Positions 7,607-18,263 of a DNA stretch of 34,904 bases are shown here, one piece after another. The position numbers and the translations under genes were made by a program. The stretch's first letter is position 1. Every line of letters starts with the position of its first letter. Origin of the DNA: Okeania sp. SIO2B3. Lineage in GTDB: Bacteria > Cyanobacteriota > Cyanobacteriia > Cyanobacteriales > Microcoleaceae. Location of the stretch: contig NZ_JAAHGH010000083.1 in the NCBI RefSeq assembly GCF_010672525.1, positions 1 through 34,904 of the forward strand. The letters run 5' to 3'. The notes under the pieces are model-generated. The model did no database searches, was not told the DNA's origin, and was given only the letters and a program-made list of their open reading frames with translations.

Positions 7607-10600
7607 TTCCATTAATTCCGCTCCAATCGAAGCTCCAAAGAAGAAGAGATGGAATTAAAAAAGAGTTCCACCGAGGTTTCCATTAATTCCGCTCCAATCG
7701 AAGCTCCAAAGAACTTTCAGGTATAGTGACGGGAGTACAAGGGATGTAAAAGGTTTCCATTAATTCCGCTCCAATCGAAGCTCCAAAGATCAACACTGGT
7801 ATTGGTTTTAAACCTGGAGATAGTAGGACTGTTTCCATTAATTCCGCTCCAATCGAAGCTCCAAAGTTGTATGTGAGTTTAGTTACGAACCGGGTATCAT
7901 ACGTTTCCATTAATTCCGCTCCAATCGAAGCTCCAAAGACAAAAACCACCATCAAGGTGATTTCCTCCAACATGTTTCCATTAATTCCGCTCCAATCGAA
8001 GCTCCAAAGACCATAATATCAGAAAATGAGATTGAAGGCGACCAAGATGTTTCCATTAATTCCGCTCCAATCGAAGCTCCAAAGTTTTTCTAAAACCATG
8101 ACATATCAAACTGGTTCCGTTGTTTCCATTAATTCCGCTCCAATCGAAGCTCCAAAGCGTCGGATAAGGTAAAATATGACTTGATAGAAGAAGTGTTTCC
8201 ATTAATTCCGCTCCAATCGAAGCTCCAAAGGTTGCCGATGTTAAATCAAAAGTAGACAGAAGGTTTCCATTAATTCCGCTCCAATCGAAGCTCCAAAGGC
8301 TTCACACTGATCAGCCTAGGAAACCACCTAAGTGTTTCCATTAATTCCGCTCCAATCGAAGCTCCAAAGTTAGTTTCGTTGGATTTGCCTCGAAGGCAAC
8401 TGCAGGAGGATGTTTCCATTAATTCCGCTCCAATCGAAGCTCCAAAGCAATCTAAACAGCAACTACAACCAAAATGGGCTAAAGTTTCCATTAATTCCGC
8501 TCCAATCGAAGCTCCAAAGGAAACTGTTCGTGTTATTTTTTCTGATTCTTCCTTTTGTTTCCATTAATTCCGCTCCAATCGAAGCTCCAAAGCTTCCATT
8601 GCTCTTTCCGCTGGTTTTTCTGTTGTTAGTTTCGTTTCCATTAATTCCGCTCCAATCGAAGCTCCAAAGACCAGAGGGTTTGGAAGTAATGCGAATTGGT
8701 GCCAGATGTTTCCATTAATTCCGCTCCAATCGAAGCTCCAAAGATTTAGTTTCTGGCAAGGTGAAAATTTTATCTGTCGTTTCCATTAATTCCGCTCCAA
8801 TCGAAGCTCCAAAGTGGTCAAATTGGTGGTAAAGTCAGAATACGTCTAAAAGTTTCCATTAATTCCGCTCCAATCGAAGCTCCAAAGACAACAAGATGGA
8901 GAGAGGGGTAATTACTTTGGGTTTCCATTAATTCCGCTCCAATCGAAGCTCCAAAGTCGAAGGTGCTATTGCAACCCAAATCAATGCAGGAACGTTTCCA
9001 TTAATTCCGCTCCAATCGAAGCTCCAAAGATTCAAAAAAATCTATCATTGAGGGGTTAGACCGAAAAGGGTTTCCATTAATTCCGCTCCAATCGAAGCTC
9101 CAAAGTTTTTTACAATTTATATCCTAACTCCCAGCTGAAAAATGTTTCCATTAATTCCGCTCCAATCGAAGCTCCAAAGTTTTCAAAAGGCTGAGGTTAA
9201 GGTGGAAGCACTAAGAGTTTCCATTAATTCCGCTCCAATCGAAGCTCCAAAGCACAGCCAAGATTGCTATCTTGGGTGATCATGGTATGTTGTTTCCATT
9301 AATTCCGCTCCAATCGAAGCTCCAAAGGTCAAGTATTAAAAGTTATACTTGACGACCAAATCGTTTCCATTAATTCCGCTCCAATCGAAGCTCCAAAGTT
9401 ACAGAAACAATATTGTGCCAGTCCTGATTTTTGTTTCCATTAATTCCGCTCCAATCGAAGCTCCAAAGGAAATATTTTCCCCTTGGAAAAAGTTTCAATG
9501 CCAATACGGGTTTCCATTAATTCCGCTCCAATCGAAGCTCCAAAGACATATGAAAATTGGTAACTTTCTTCCTGATTTTTAAATGTTTCCATTAATTCCG
9601 CTCCAATCGAAGCTCCAAAGACAATCAGATTCACTGGTCGTTTCTTTGGCGAGCGTGGTCGTTTCCATTAATTCCGCTCCAATCGAAGCTCCAAAGCACA
9701 GCATCGTTCAATTTATAAGGGAACAGAAGTTTATAGTTTCCATTAATTCCGCTCCAATCGAAGCTCCAAAGGATCGAAGCAAGCGGGCAAGAGATGAGGG
9801 CCCTTCTAGGTGTTTCCATTAATTCCGCTCCAATCGAAGCTCCAAAGGAAACCTGCTTCATTACTGGTAACCCTTTCAATAGTTTGTTTCCATTAATTCC
9901 GCTCCAATCGAAGCTCCAAAGAAAATGTGGAGCTTGACCCTATTCAAAAGGGGCAAGATGTTTCCATTAATTCCGCTCCAATCGAAGCTCCAAAGTCAGC
10001 AAATCACAAGTAAATATATTTCACCATCGTTTCCATTAATTCCGCTCCAATCGAAGCTCCAAAGATATACCCTTGTCATTCCTTGCACTGGTACCCAAAT
10101 GTTTCCATTAATTCCGCTCCAATCGAAGCTCCAAAGCAAAAACTATCACGAAAAATGGTGAACAAGAAAACGTTTCCATTAATTCCGCTCCAATCGAAGC
10201 TCCAAAGGCAGAAAAGTTGGATGGGAAGTATTATTCCCCAAACGTTTCCATTAATTCCGCTCCAATCGAAGCTCCAAAGCTCGAATCAGCAGGACATTGG
10301 AATTGAGGCTCACGTTGTTTCCATTAATTCCGCTCCAATCGAAGCTCCAAAGTCCACAATGAAATCCTCCCTGGAGGATCTGGGGTATACAGATGTTTCC
10401 ATTAATTCCGCTCCAATCGAAGCTCCAAAGGAATGAGAAGTTAGCTTTTGAGATAGAGCAGCACCAGGAAGATGTTTCCATTAATTCCGCTCCAATCGAA
10501 GCTCCAAAGCCTGATGATCAAGGTCTATTCCGATGGACCAAAACAGGCGTTTCCATTAATTCCGCTCCAATCGAAGCTCCAAAGCAACCAGGTGTGCAAA

Positions 10601-13600
10601 AGCATGCGGCCCCAACGGATGTTTCCATTAATTCCGCTCCAATCGAAGCTCCAAAGGAGAAAAAAAATGCTACACTGATCGAATTCACTATCGAGTTTCC
10701 ATTAATTCCGCTCCAATCGAAGCTCCAAAGGTTTTAGAAGTTGTTAAGAATGCTGAAAACGCAGCTCAGGTTTCCATTAATTCCGCTCCAATCGAAGCTC
10801 CAAAGGTTCCTTCGCTTCTTTTTACAATTCAGTAAAAAGAACTGTTTCCATTAATTCCGCTCCAATCGAAGCTCCAAAGACACTCACCGTTTTGAAGAAT
10901 TTGATGGAACACGCTCTCGTTTCCATTAATTCCGCTCCAATCGAAGCTCCAAAGAAATGATCCCCCCGTGCCTCCAAATAGCTCTAGCGGTTTCCATTAA
11001 TTCCGCTCCAATCGAAGCTCCAAAGTAAAAGTTCATAGCTTTTAATGTAGTAGTGAGCCTCGTGTTTCCATTAATTCCGCTCCAATCGAAGCTCCAAAGT
11101 GGGTCAGGTAATTCACCCAAACATAAACAGCATTAAGTTTCCATTAATTCCGCTCCAATCGAAGCTCCAAAGAGCTGGTATCCTACTCCACAAGCAGTTG
11201 CGGAACCGCTTGTTTCCATTAATTCCGCTCCAATCGAAGCTCCAAAGGCAATCACATACACACATCAGGTCCAGGAGGAGAAGATGTTTCCATTAATTCC
11301 GCTCCAATCGAAGCTCCAAAGTGAATGGCACAGATATAGCTTACGGAAACTGGTGTTTCCATTAATTCCGCTCCAATCGAAGCTCCAAAGCTCGAGATCT
11401 GGAATCAAAGGTGCATAAGTAGGATTAGTAGGTTTCCATTAATTCCGCTCCAATCGAAGCTCCAAAGGCGCACGCTAAAACCTAAGAAAATTGATGAGGC
11501 TATAGATTGTTTCCATTAATTCCGCTCCAATCGAAGCTCCAAAGGTATTCTGAGTTTGCCATGATGAAGTTAGCTGAGGTTTCCATTAATTCCGCTCCAA
11601 TCGAAGCTCCAAAGGAAAAGCAAAAGATCTACTGTTTGAAATGGAACAAACGGGGGGTTTCCATTAATTCCGCTCCAATCGAAGCTCCAAAGCATCTCAG
11701 ATAACTGGCCTTTTTGGGGATTCCCAAAGTTTCCATTAATTCCGCTCCAATCGAAGCTCCAAAGAGTGATATGGTTACCTTTCGTCCCCACAATAGGACA
11801 GGAAGTGTTTCCATTAATTCCGCTCCAATCGAAGCTCCAAAGCATCTCAGTTATTGATAACAATTTCTGCCCAGATGTGTTTCCATTAATTCCGCTCCAA
11901 TCGAAGCTCCAAAGATACAGAATTTCAAAAGAAGGTCTGGTGAACAACCCGTTTCCATTAATTCCGCTCCAATCGAAGCTCCAAAGTTTTACAGTGCTCC
12001 TTAATGGAAAACAAGTCTTAGAGTTTCCATTAATTCCGCTCCAATCGAAGCTCCAAAGGAAGGCACATTGGAGAAATGGTCAAGTCCATGACCATGTTTC
12101 CATTAATTCCGCTCCAATCGAAGCTCCAAAGCAAATCCGGCTAACTGCTCAGATTTATCTGCGGAATGTTTCCATTAATTCCGCTCCAATCGAAGCTCCA
12201 AAGTTCTGGCATGGGGTCGATTGTGACTAATGGGAATTGCAAAGTTTCCATTAATTCCGCTCCAATCGAAGCTCCAAAGTGCTATAAGCTTTCTACTGTC
12301 CATAGTGCTAGGCCTCGCGTTTCCATTAATTCCGCTCCAATCGAAGCTCCAAAGTGGTTCTTACCGTCTCTATGGTGTTGGCTCTGAATCGCGTTTCCAT
12401 TAATTCCGCTCCAATCGAAGCTCCAAAGTGTATGGGAACACTACACAATGCAAGATAATGACCACTAAAGTTTCCATTAATTCCGCTCCAATCGAAGCTC
12501 CAAAGTAAGTTTTGACAATAATAACTGCACAGCAAGAGGTACGTTTCCATTAATTCCGCTCCAATCGAAGCTCCAAAGTCAATTCCGTGAAACATTCCCT
12601 CAAGCCCTATCCTACTTGTTTCCATTAATTCCGCTCCAATCGAAGCTCCAAAGGCTCCGACGAAAACTATATATACGGCTATGAAATGTTTCCATTAATT
12701 CCGCTCCAATCGAAGCTCCAAAGAAAATTCCCGAGAAAGATGCATATAATGATATCCTTCGTTTCCATTAATTCCGCTCCAATCGAAGCTCCAAAGATGA
12801 GCGGAATCAACACTTCTAACGTAAGTGTTGAAAAGTTTCCATTAATTCCGCTCCAATCGAAGCTCCAAAGAAGGTTTGACTCTTAATGACCTAGTAGTTG
12901 AAGACTTGGTGGTGTTTCCATTAATTCCGCTCCAATCGAAGCTCCAAAGGATATTTATTAGATGGATTAAACCCAGAAGATATTAAGTTTCCATTAATTC
13001 CGCTCCAATCGAAGCTCCAAAGAAAAATCCTCTAAGTCTCTGGGTTAGACAGTTGAGTTTGTTTCCATTAATTCCGCTCCAATCGAAGCTCCAAAGTAAA
13101 GTTTTGTGTACAGCTAATGGTTTGGATATACTGTTTCCATTAATTCCGCTCCAATCGAAGCTCCAAAGTTTGAGTCTCTTGTATCCACCACTTTCAGTGC
13201 TCTGGGTAATGTTTCCATTAATTCCGCTCCAATCGAAGCTCCAAAGGTATTGGTTTCCCTTATGCTCGTCGTGCTCGTTCATTGTTTCCATTAATTCCGC
13301 TCCAATCGAAGCTCCAAAGCTAGGGGTCGTCCTAGGTGCAGCTGCGCCCTTAGGTTTCCATTAATTCCGCTCCAATCGAAGCTCCAAAGATGATGACATG
13401 AACAACAAAGCCAACTGGAACGTATACTTGTTTCCATTAATTCCGCTCCAATCGAAGCTCCAAAGTCAATAATCTGAAAAATAATGTCAAAACCAAGTGG
13501 TTTCCATTAATTCCGCTCCAATCGAAGCTCCAAAGACCTCTCATATTTTTACTCAAGACAGAGGGGCAAACTTGTTTCCATTAATTCCGCTCCAATCGAA

Positions 13601-13837
13601 GCTCCAAAGCTTATTAGTTTTAAGCGTTACACACTAGGTAAAAATGTTTCCATTAATTCCGCTCCAATCGAAGCTCCAAAGAAAAAAGCTAACTTGGTTA
13701 ATTCACGAGCTGGCTTTATACGGTTTCCATTAATTCCGCTCCAATCGAAGCTCCAAAGGGGCGACGCATTGCCGTCTTCAAGAAATGAAGGCACTTATAT
13801 TGTTTCCATTAATTCCGCTCCAATCGAAGCTCCAAAG
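7605..13837 (-). CRISPR. CRISPR array 1: 85 repeats, 84 spacers
   Basis: Hand count gives 85 copies of a 36-bp repeat starting at 7605 and ending at 13837, with spacers of about 32-43 bp. On the transcribed (minus) strand the repeat begins CTTTGGAGCTTCGATTGG and ends AGCGGAATTAATGGAAAC; the last eight bases, ATGGAAAC, fit a type III crRNA 5' handle. Bases 8-12 (GCTTC) can pair with 17-21 (GGAGC), including one G-U pair. No variant repeat was noticed, even at the distal end. The leader is on the high-coordinate side, next to cas2, and the far end carries an intrinsic terminator. Spacers look unrelated to each other; their targets cannot be named without a search. Confidence 0.98.
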
Positions 13838-14148
13838 AGTTCGGTTTTGGAACAACGACACAGCAAGGCTTTCAGACCCCCAAATATACACGCCCCTTTG
13901 ATAAAAAAATCAACAAAGCAATTTTTACCAAAATGACACGCCTCAAACCCGCTCCTAGCAAAGCACATACACGGGTCAACGAAATAATCAGGGTTTCAGC
14001 GATTCTCGGAGGCGTGTATGTGGGGTGCCATGCAAAGATGAAAAACAACCTTTTATCCACTTCTTTAAAGCTAGAAATGACTAAAAAGATACTACTATTC
14101 ATTTGTCGAGGTTCTTTATACCAATCCCATTACTTTTAATCTTAACTT
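13838..14148 (-). promoter_or_regulatory. Leader of CRISPR array 1
   Basis: This 311-bp non-coding segment between array 1 and cas2 is the inverted counterpart of 29060-29370, the leader of array 2. Hand alignment shows about 17 mismatches and no gaps. The 215 bp nearest the array are the best conserved (about 5 differences). It contains a conserved inverted repeat ACACGCCTC...GAGGCGTGT. It should hold the array promoter and the site where Cas1-Cas2 adds spacers. The open frames crossing it are on both strands and in both copies, so they are not taken as genes. Confidence 0.9.
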
Positions 14149-14205
14149 CAGGCATACCGATTGTCAAGATCTAATTTAATATTTTTTTTCGGCCACATTT
14201 TATCC

Positions 14206-14502
14206 CTAAATTACATAGAAATTAGGAGGAGGTTCTGGTTTTTCACTACCGATAGTCAAAGTCATTGGCATCGCCTCAGCAAAAATCCAGTAAAAGCGAA
14301 CGTTATCTTCCGTTGGCAAAACAAACTTTTTCACCTTTTGATATAACTGTCGCATCTCCTCCAAACTAATGAAACATTCAAAAACAGAATACTGCACCCG
14401 GCGGCCGTAACCCTCCAGAAAATTAGATAACTTTGTCCGCCTTTTATCATCAGGAATATCATACACAACAATTACCACATTCTTATACTCTAAATTCTCC
14501 AA
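14206..14502 (-). CDS. cas2: Cas2, spacer-acquisition endoribonuclease-fold protein
   Basis: Up to 98 aa with the Cas2 ferredoxin-like fold: VVIVVYDIPDDKRRTKL at the N-terminus (the conserved aspartate after YD), then GRRVQYSVFECFI, and VRFYWIF later. Cas2 forms the core of the Cas1-Cas2 spacer integrase. The start is uncertain. No in-frame ATG exists. TTG at 14502 overlaps the RT-cas1 stop by 13 bp, which suggests translational coupling. A GTG at 14478 would give a protein starting right at the first strand. It is last in the minus-strand acquisition operon and abuts the array 1 leader. Confidence 0.93.
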   Translation of the reverse strand: MENLEYKNVVIVVYDIPDDKRRTKLSNFLEGYGRRVQYSVFECFISLEEMRQLYQKVKKFVLPTEDNVRFYWIFAEAMPMTLTIGSEKPEPPPNFYVI

Positions 14503-15883
14503 AAAGGCTCATAAGCTTCCCCATGCAAAAGATAACGCTTATAACGCCGAATTTGTAATTGAATTACCTGTCGATAACACACCTGAGATTGTATGTCCGG
14601 ATGAGAAATTGACTCATTCATTCTTTGTTCAAATTGTTCCAAAAATACCTTCCTTGGCCCTGGCTTCAGATAAACACCACCAGTCGTAATAACTGATTCA
14701 AAATCCTTTGGCTTTACCGCAGAAGAATTGATAAACCATAACACAAAACTATCAACAATAGGAGAACGAAATTCCTCCATTAAATCAAAAGCTAAATATG
14801 GTTTTTTTTCTTCTCCATAATGGAAATTCCCAAAATACGGCGATAAACCCTCAGCAATAATCAAACTCAAAACATTATTAAAAAGTAGAGTATAGCCAAA
14901 ACTCAACAAAGAATTTACCGGATCTTGGGGTGGTTGCCGATTCCGCAAAGAAAAGCTAAAAGCCGAATTACTAATTAACTTACCCAAAGCCGGAAAATAT
15001 CGAGCAGCACTAATACCTTCATAACCCCGTAAACTATCAATATTCTTAACACTATCAACAGCCAAAATATCAGTATTAATTCCAGCGATCGCTTTTGCCA
15101 CATCCGGCACTTGACGCTTCCGATTTAATCTTAATAAAAGCTGTCGAGAATTCATCAACTTACCCCGAACAATAGCCTGACAAACAGGTAATTGAAACTC
15201 CACATTACCATGTTTTTTCACCTGAACCAATTCATTATCTAAATGAGTAGAATCCAAGTTCCAAACATGACCCTTATATTGACCAGAGGAAGCCAAAAAT
15301 AAGACAACAATTTTTTTATCTAAACAAGTTTGAATTACGGGAGTAGTCAACTGAATATTGCCAAAAATCAAAATTCGTTCCACCTCCCTAATTGGAATTT
15401 CCACCCGATTATTATCATTATTTTTATCGGGAATCCAAATCCCAAACCGTTGATTGTCCTTATAAATAGTAGTACCAGCTTCAAGCAAATAAAGAGTAGC
15501 CATTTCTCGACTCCAAGTTATACGATTAGCAAATTTTTTAGCAAGCTTTAACTCGACATTTTCTATGGTTGTTGTTGATGAAAAAGCTGTTGGTAAAACT
15601 TCCGATTCCGTTGTTTCCGTTTCTTGTTCTTCGAGACTTTTTTTTTTACCCCCTTCTTCCAACTGACTTTCAACTTCAGTAGATGAATACTTAGGAGATT
15701 TAGCAGTATTTGACTCAACTGGAAAAATAGCATTATCAAGAAAACCATGCCCCAGAAAACGAAATCCTTCTTGAAAATTAGTCAAAAGAGTTTTATCAGG
15801 ATGCAAAGTTAACTTTAGAGAATCCAAAGTTTTTTCTACATGAGAAGAAGCAGCAATAATTTCTTCTAAACTTTTAGCCAGGA
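14490..15883 (-). CDS. cas1: RT-Cas1 fusion, 3' exon (end of RT domain plus Cas1)
   Basis: The second part of an RT-cas1 gene split by a group II intron. After joining to 18264-18996 it completes a 708-aa protein: the split codon gives Val245, followed by LAKSLEE and the RT motifs LTLHPDKT and GFRFLGHGFL, then an acidic low-complexity linker, then Cas1. The Cas1 catalytic residues are present (numbering of the spliced protein): Glu533 in GYEGISAARYF, His599 in NFHYGEE, and Asp611 in FDLMEEFRSP. The exon alone has no ATG start for Cas1; the first candidate is a TTG at 15827 inside the RT end. Without splicing, Cas1 would be made poorly or not at all. RT-Cas1 fusions in type III systems can acquire spacers from RNA. 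Confidence 0.92.
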
Positions 15884-15924
15884 GTCGGGTAGGGCAGGAG
15901 CATCGCTGCTCCCTTCCCCCCTAA
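15884..15924 (-). ncRNA. Intron domain VI with branch-point A
   Basis: The minus-strand RNA folds around GGAGCA-GCGA-UGCUCC with an outer G-rich/C-rich stem and leaves an unpaired A in CUACCCGAC, seven nucleotides from the intron end. That is where group II introns place the lariat branch adenosine. Confidence 0.7.
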
Positions 15925-15959
15925 GAACCGAGCTTGCAAGATTTCCAAGCACTCGGCTC
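15925..15959 (-). ncRNA. Intron domain V-like catalytic hairpin
   Basis: The 35-nt element starts GAGCCGAG and ends CTCGGTTC, giving the typical 8-bp basal stem of domain V, with a GAAA in the apical region. The upper helix pairs less well than in textbook examples (two U-U oppositions if folded classically), and the element is one base longer than the usual 34. Splicing competence should therefore not be assumed. Confidence 0.75.
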
Positions 15960-15974
15960 AAGCAAATCACAATG

Positions 15975-17636
15975 TCAACCGTAATGAATTTGTTGGTGAC
16001 AGAGAAGATGCACGAGTTGTAGGTTTTTGTATGTATCTTTACCCCCAATAGATTTGGGAATAATATGGTGAGTGTGTAAAATTTCTCCGTTGAATAGAGA
16101 TTCTTTACATCTCGGACATACGAAGTTTTGGTTCAAGGCCAGCTTTTGTACCGAACTTTTGTAATTCTGGGATTGTCTTTTTCTTTTGTCCCTAAACCAT
16201 TGTTGAACTTCTGGGCTGGGGTCATCAGGGCAGAATAATCCTGGTACTAGAACGTGACGTTTAATTTTGAACCAGGTGAATTTGAGAAGGTGGATACCAC
16301 TCTGAAAATCACCAAAGACCCATCTGTCGTTTCTCTCTAGGTTAAATCTTCCGAAATATCTTTTCTTCCTCCAAGCATCGTTTTTATTTGGGTGCATCCT
16401 CTTGGCATATCTTCTGGCTCGTTTGTGCATCCAGGCATCTAAACTTTCAAAGACTTTTCTTGAGACTCCGACCTTATAATAGTTTGCCCATCCTCGGATA
16501 ATGGGGTTGAGTTTAGCTACTATTGTTTTGACATCAAAAGCTTGGTGTTTTAGCCAAACCTGTTTGATTTTGAGTTTTATATCTTTGATTGCTTGTCTAT
16601 TTGGCTTGATTAACAGTTTGTAGCCAGATTTTCTGCTGATATCTCTGTAATGCCTGATATTAAAACCTAGAAAGTCAAAGCCTTCGGTTATGTGAACGAT
16701 TTTGGTCTTCTCTTGATTAAGTTGAAGACCTCTTTGTCCTAACCATCCTGCTAAGTGGTCAACTATTGCTTCGGCATCTTCTGAAGTTTCACACAGGCAA
16801 ACAAAGTCGTCTGCGTACCTAATTACAATGCGGTTGCCAATAATTTGCCCCCGCTTGTCATATTTGATGCCTATGGACTGTTCCATTCCATGTAGGGCGA
16901 TATTAGCAAGAAGTGGTGAAATCAGTGCGCCTTGAGGCGTACCAGCTTCTGTTGGGTTGAATGTGTTTTGATCGACGTATCCCGATTTTAGCCATTGATA
17001 AATGAGCCTTCGTGCGGGGAAATTACCTAATGTATTCATCAGGAACTCATGGTCGATATTATCGAAACAACCTTTGATGTCGGCATCTACTACCCATTTT
17101 TTCTTCCCGTTTGGACGGATACCACAGAAGATTTTTTCTATAGCATCGTGGGTGCTTCTGCCTGGTCTAAAACCGTAACTGCTTCTTTCAAATTGTGCTT
17201 CCCAACATGGTTCTAATGCGTTTTTGACTATTGCCTGTAGGCAACGGTCGATTAGAGATGGGATTCCTAAAGGACGTTTTTTGCCGTTAGATTTTGGGAT
17301 GTATACCCTTTTAGCTGGTAGTGGTTTCCAAGGAATGAACTGACTAAGTGAGTCCACCAGTTGTCCTCTTCCTTTGGGATTGAGTACTACCAATCCGTCA
17401 ATACCTGAAGTTTTCTTGCCCTGGTTCAGTTGCGTACACCTCCTAACTGCCAGGAGTATATTGCTGTATGACTTCATTAGAAGCCGTTGCAAATTTCGGA
17501 CTGTTTTCCAATCTTCATTTTTAGTTGCCTTGAAAATTCGCTGTCTCAAGTTCTTAACAATGCGGTTGGTTTTCTGCCAATCGACAGAGTGCCAGTCCGT
17601 TTTGTTCTGCTTAATTACGTTTACGACAGTTGTCAT
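15975..17636 (-). CDS. ltrA: Group II intron-encoded protein (RT-maturase-HNH)
   Basis: A 553-aa intron-encoded protein. The RT domain spans about 65-340, with RPLGIPSLIDR (121-131), SSYGFRPGRSTHDA (152-165), VVDADIKGCFDNIDH (182-196), GTPQGALISPLLANI (232-246) and RYADDF (273-278). A maturase (X) domain follows, with IIRGWANYYKVG. The last 47 residues are an HNH endonuclease with CPRC, HTHHIIPKSIGG and LLCHQQIH. All catalytic motifs look intact, so the intron is probably mobile by retrohoming and supplies the maturase for its own splicing. The reading frame ends 91 bp before the intron 3' end. It is not a CRISPR protein, although it has an RT nested inside the gene of another RT. Confidence 0.95.
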   Translation of the reverse strand: MTTVVNVIKQNKTDWHSVDWQKTNRIVKNLRQRIFKATKNEDWKTVRNLQRLLMKSYSNILLAVRRCTQLNQGKKTSGIDGLVVLNPKGRGQLVDSLSQFIPWKPLPAKRVYIPKSNGKKRPLGIPSLIDRCLQAIVKNALEPCWEAQFERSSYGFRPGRSTHDAIEKIFCGIRPNGKKKWVVDADIKGCFDNIDHEFLMNTLGNFPARRLIYQWLKSGYVDQNTFNPTEAGTPQGALISPLLANIALHGMEQSIGIKYDKRGQIIGNRIVIRYADDFVCLCETSEDAEAIVDHLAGWLGQRGLQLNQEKTKIVHITEGFDFLGFNIRHYRDISRKSGYKLLIKPNRQAIKDIKLKIKQVWLKHQAFDVKTIVAKLNPIIRGWANYYKVGVSRKVFESLDAWMHKRARRYAKRMHPNKNDAWRKKRYFGRFNLERNDRWVFGDFQSGIHLLKFTWFKIKRHVLVPGLFCPDDPSPEVQQWFRDKRKRQSQNYKSSVQKLALNQNFVCPRCKESLFNGEILHTHHIIPKSIGGKDTYKNLQLVHLLCHQQIHYG

Positions 17637-18263
17637 ATCTAACTTTTCTTAAGAGTTCAGAGTTTTTACTTTGAATTTCAAGAGATTCACCAATCTTCCG
17701 TCAGCACTCTTTCAAGTTGGTTATTCCAGGTTTTGTTCCTGACCTATCCGTCGAGTTATGCCCGATACTTGGGCTTTCCTCTAGGGTTTCCCCCTGACGG
17801 CTTTCGCTTCTGAAGATTTCCTACACCCGCTAGGGAGTTGATAGTTATCTTGCGATTTCCCTACTTTGAACGTGGGAAGTAGTTCAAAGACCCTATCGGG
17901 GTTATCCTGTTTCACACGGTATGGAGATACGATTAACTTAGGACTTTATCTTTACTCCGAGGCTAGGTGTCCTCGAATAAGGCTTCTGGTGACCTTATTC
18001 CTGTTGCCTATCTCCCGTATCAGTCATTTTCGGGGTTTAGATGTCACGAAGCATGAGATAAATTCACTGTTCGTTGTCCTTATTAATCTTGCCCTTGCCT
18101 ACCTTTTGAGTTTGTGACTACCTACTCGGTTTCGGCTTTCCCTCTCGCTGTGCGACATTCCAATTACTCAAAACGCCGTGAGTGGGTGGACACAGGCTGT
18201 TGGACACTTGCCTGGGGAGGTTTTAGGAGTCTCCCACTCTACCGTGCGCCTTTCAGGTCGCAC
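17637..18263 (-). ncRNA. Group II intron 5' ribozyme region (domains I-III and start of IV)
   Basis: These 627 bp upstream of the intron ORF carry no convincing gene. They start with GTGCGACC and a nearby CGCAC that can pair with it, and contain the candidate EBS1 about 288 nt from the 5' end. Open frames on the plus strand here are taken as chance. Individual domains were not folded. Confidence 0.75.

Larger units (their letters stand above)
15884..18263 (-). mobile_element. Group II intron inside RT-cas1
   Basis: A 2,380-bp group II intron on the same strand as RT-cas1. Its 5' end reads GTGCGACC, matching the GUGYG consensus. Its 3' end carries a domain V-like hairpin (15925-15959) and a domain VI with a bulged A in CTACCCGAC, seven bases from the 3' splice site. 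An ORF for an RT-maturase-HNH protein lies in domain IV. A candidate EBS1 (CGAGGA, complement of 17970-17975) pairs with the last six exon bases TTCTCG, with one G-U pair. Exon joining G|TC restores the RT-Cas1 frame exactly, which confirms the boundaries. The insertion lies just after the YADDF codons of the host RT. Confidence 0.93.

Noticed and set aside
7683-13936. Many short open frames with repeated FGASIGAELMET, FPLIPLQSKLQ, VSINSAPIEAPK or WSFDWSGINGN
   Set aside because: They are six-frame translations of the array 1 CRISPR repeat with spacers between; no ribosome-binding sites and no protein-like continuity.
13872-14139. Open frames on both strands inside leader 1, one with MTRLKPAPSKAHTRVNE, also seen in leader 2
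   Set aside because: The conservation is explained by leader DNA homology; both strands are open, changes are not codon-patterned, and the frame ends differ between copies.
14490-15827. A stand-alone Cas1 starting at 15827
   Set aside because: The first codon is TTG in the middle of the RT thumb region; the frame is open and RT-like back to 15883, the predicted splice junction.
15866-16048. A 60-aa minus-strand frame across the intron 3' end
   Set aside because: It overlaps the intron ORF end and the structured domain V/VI RNA; no family or ribosome-binding site.
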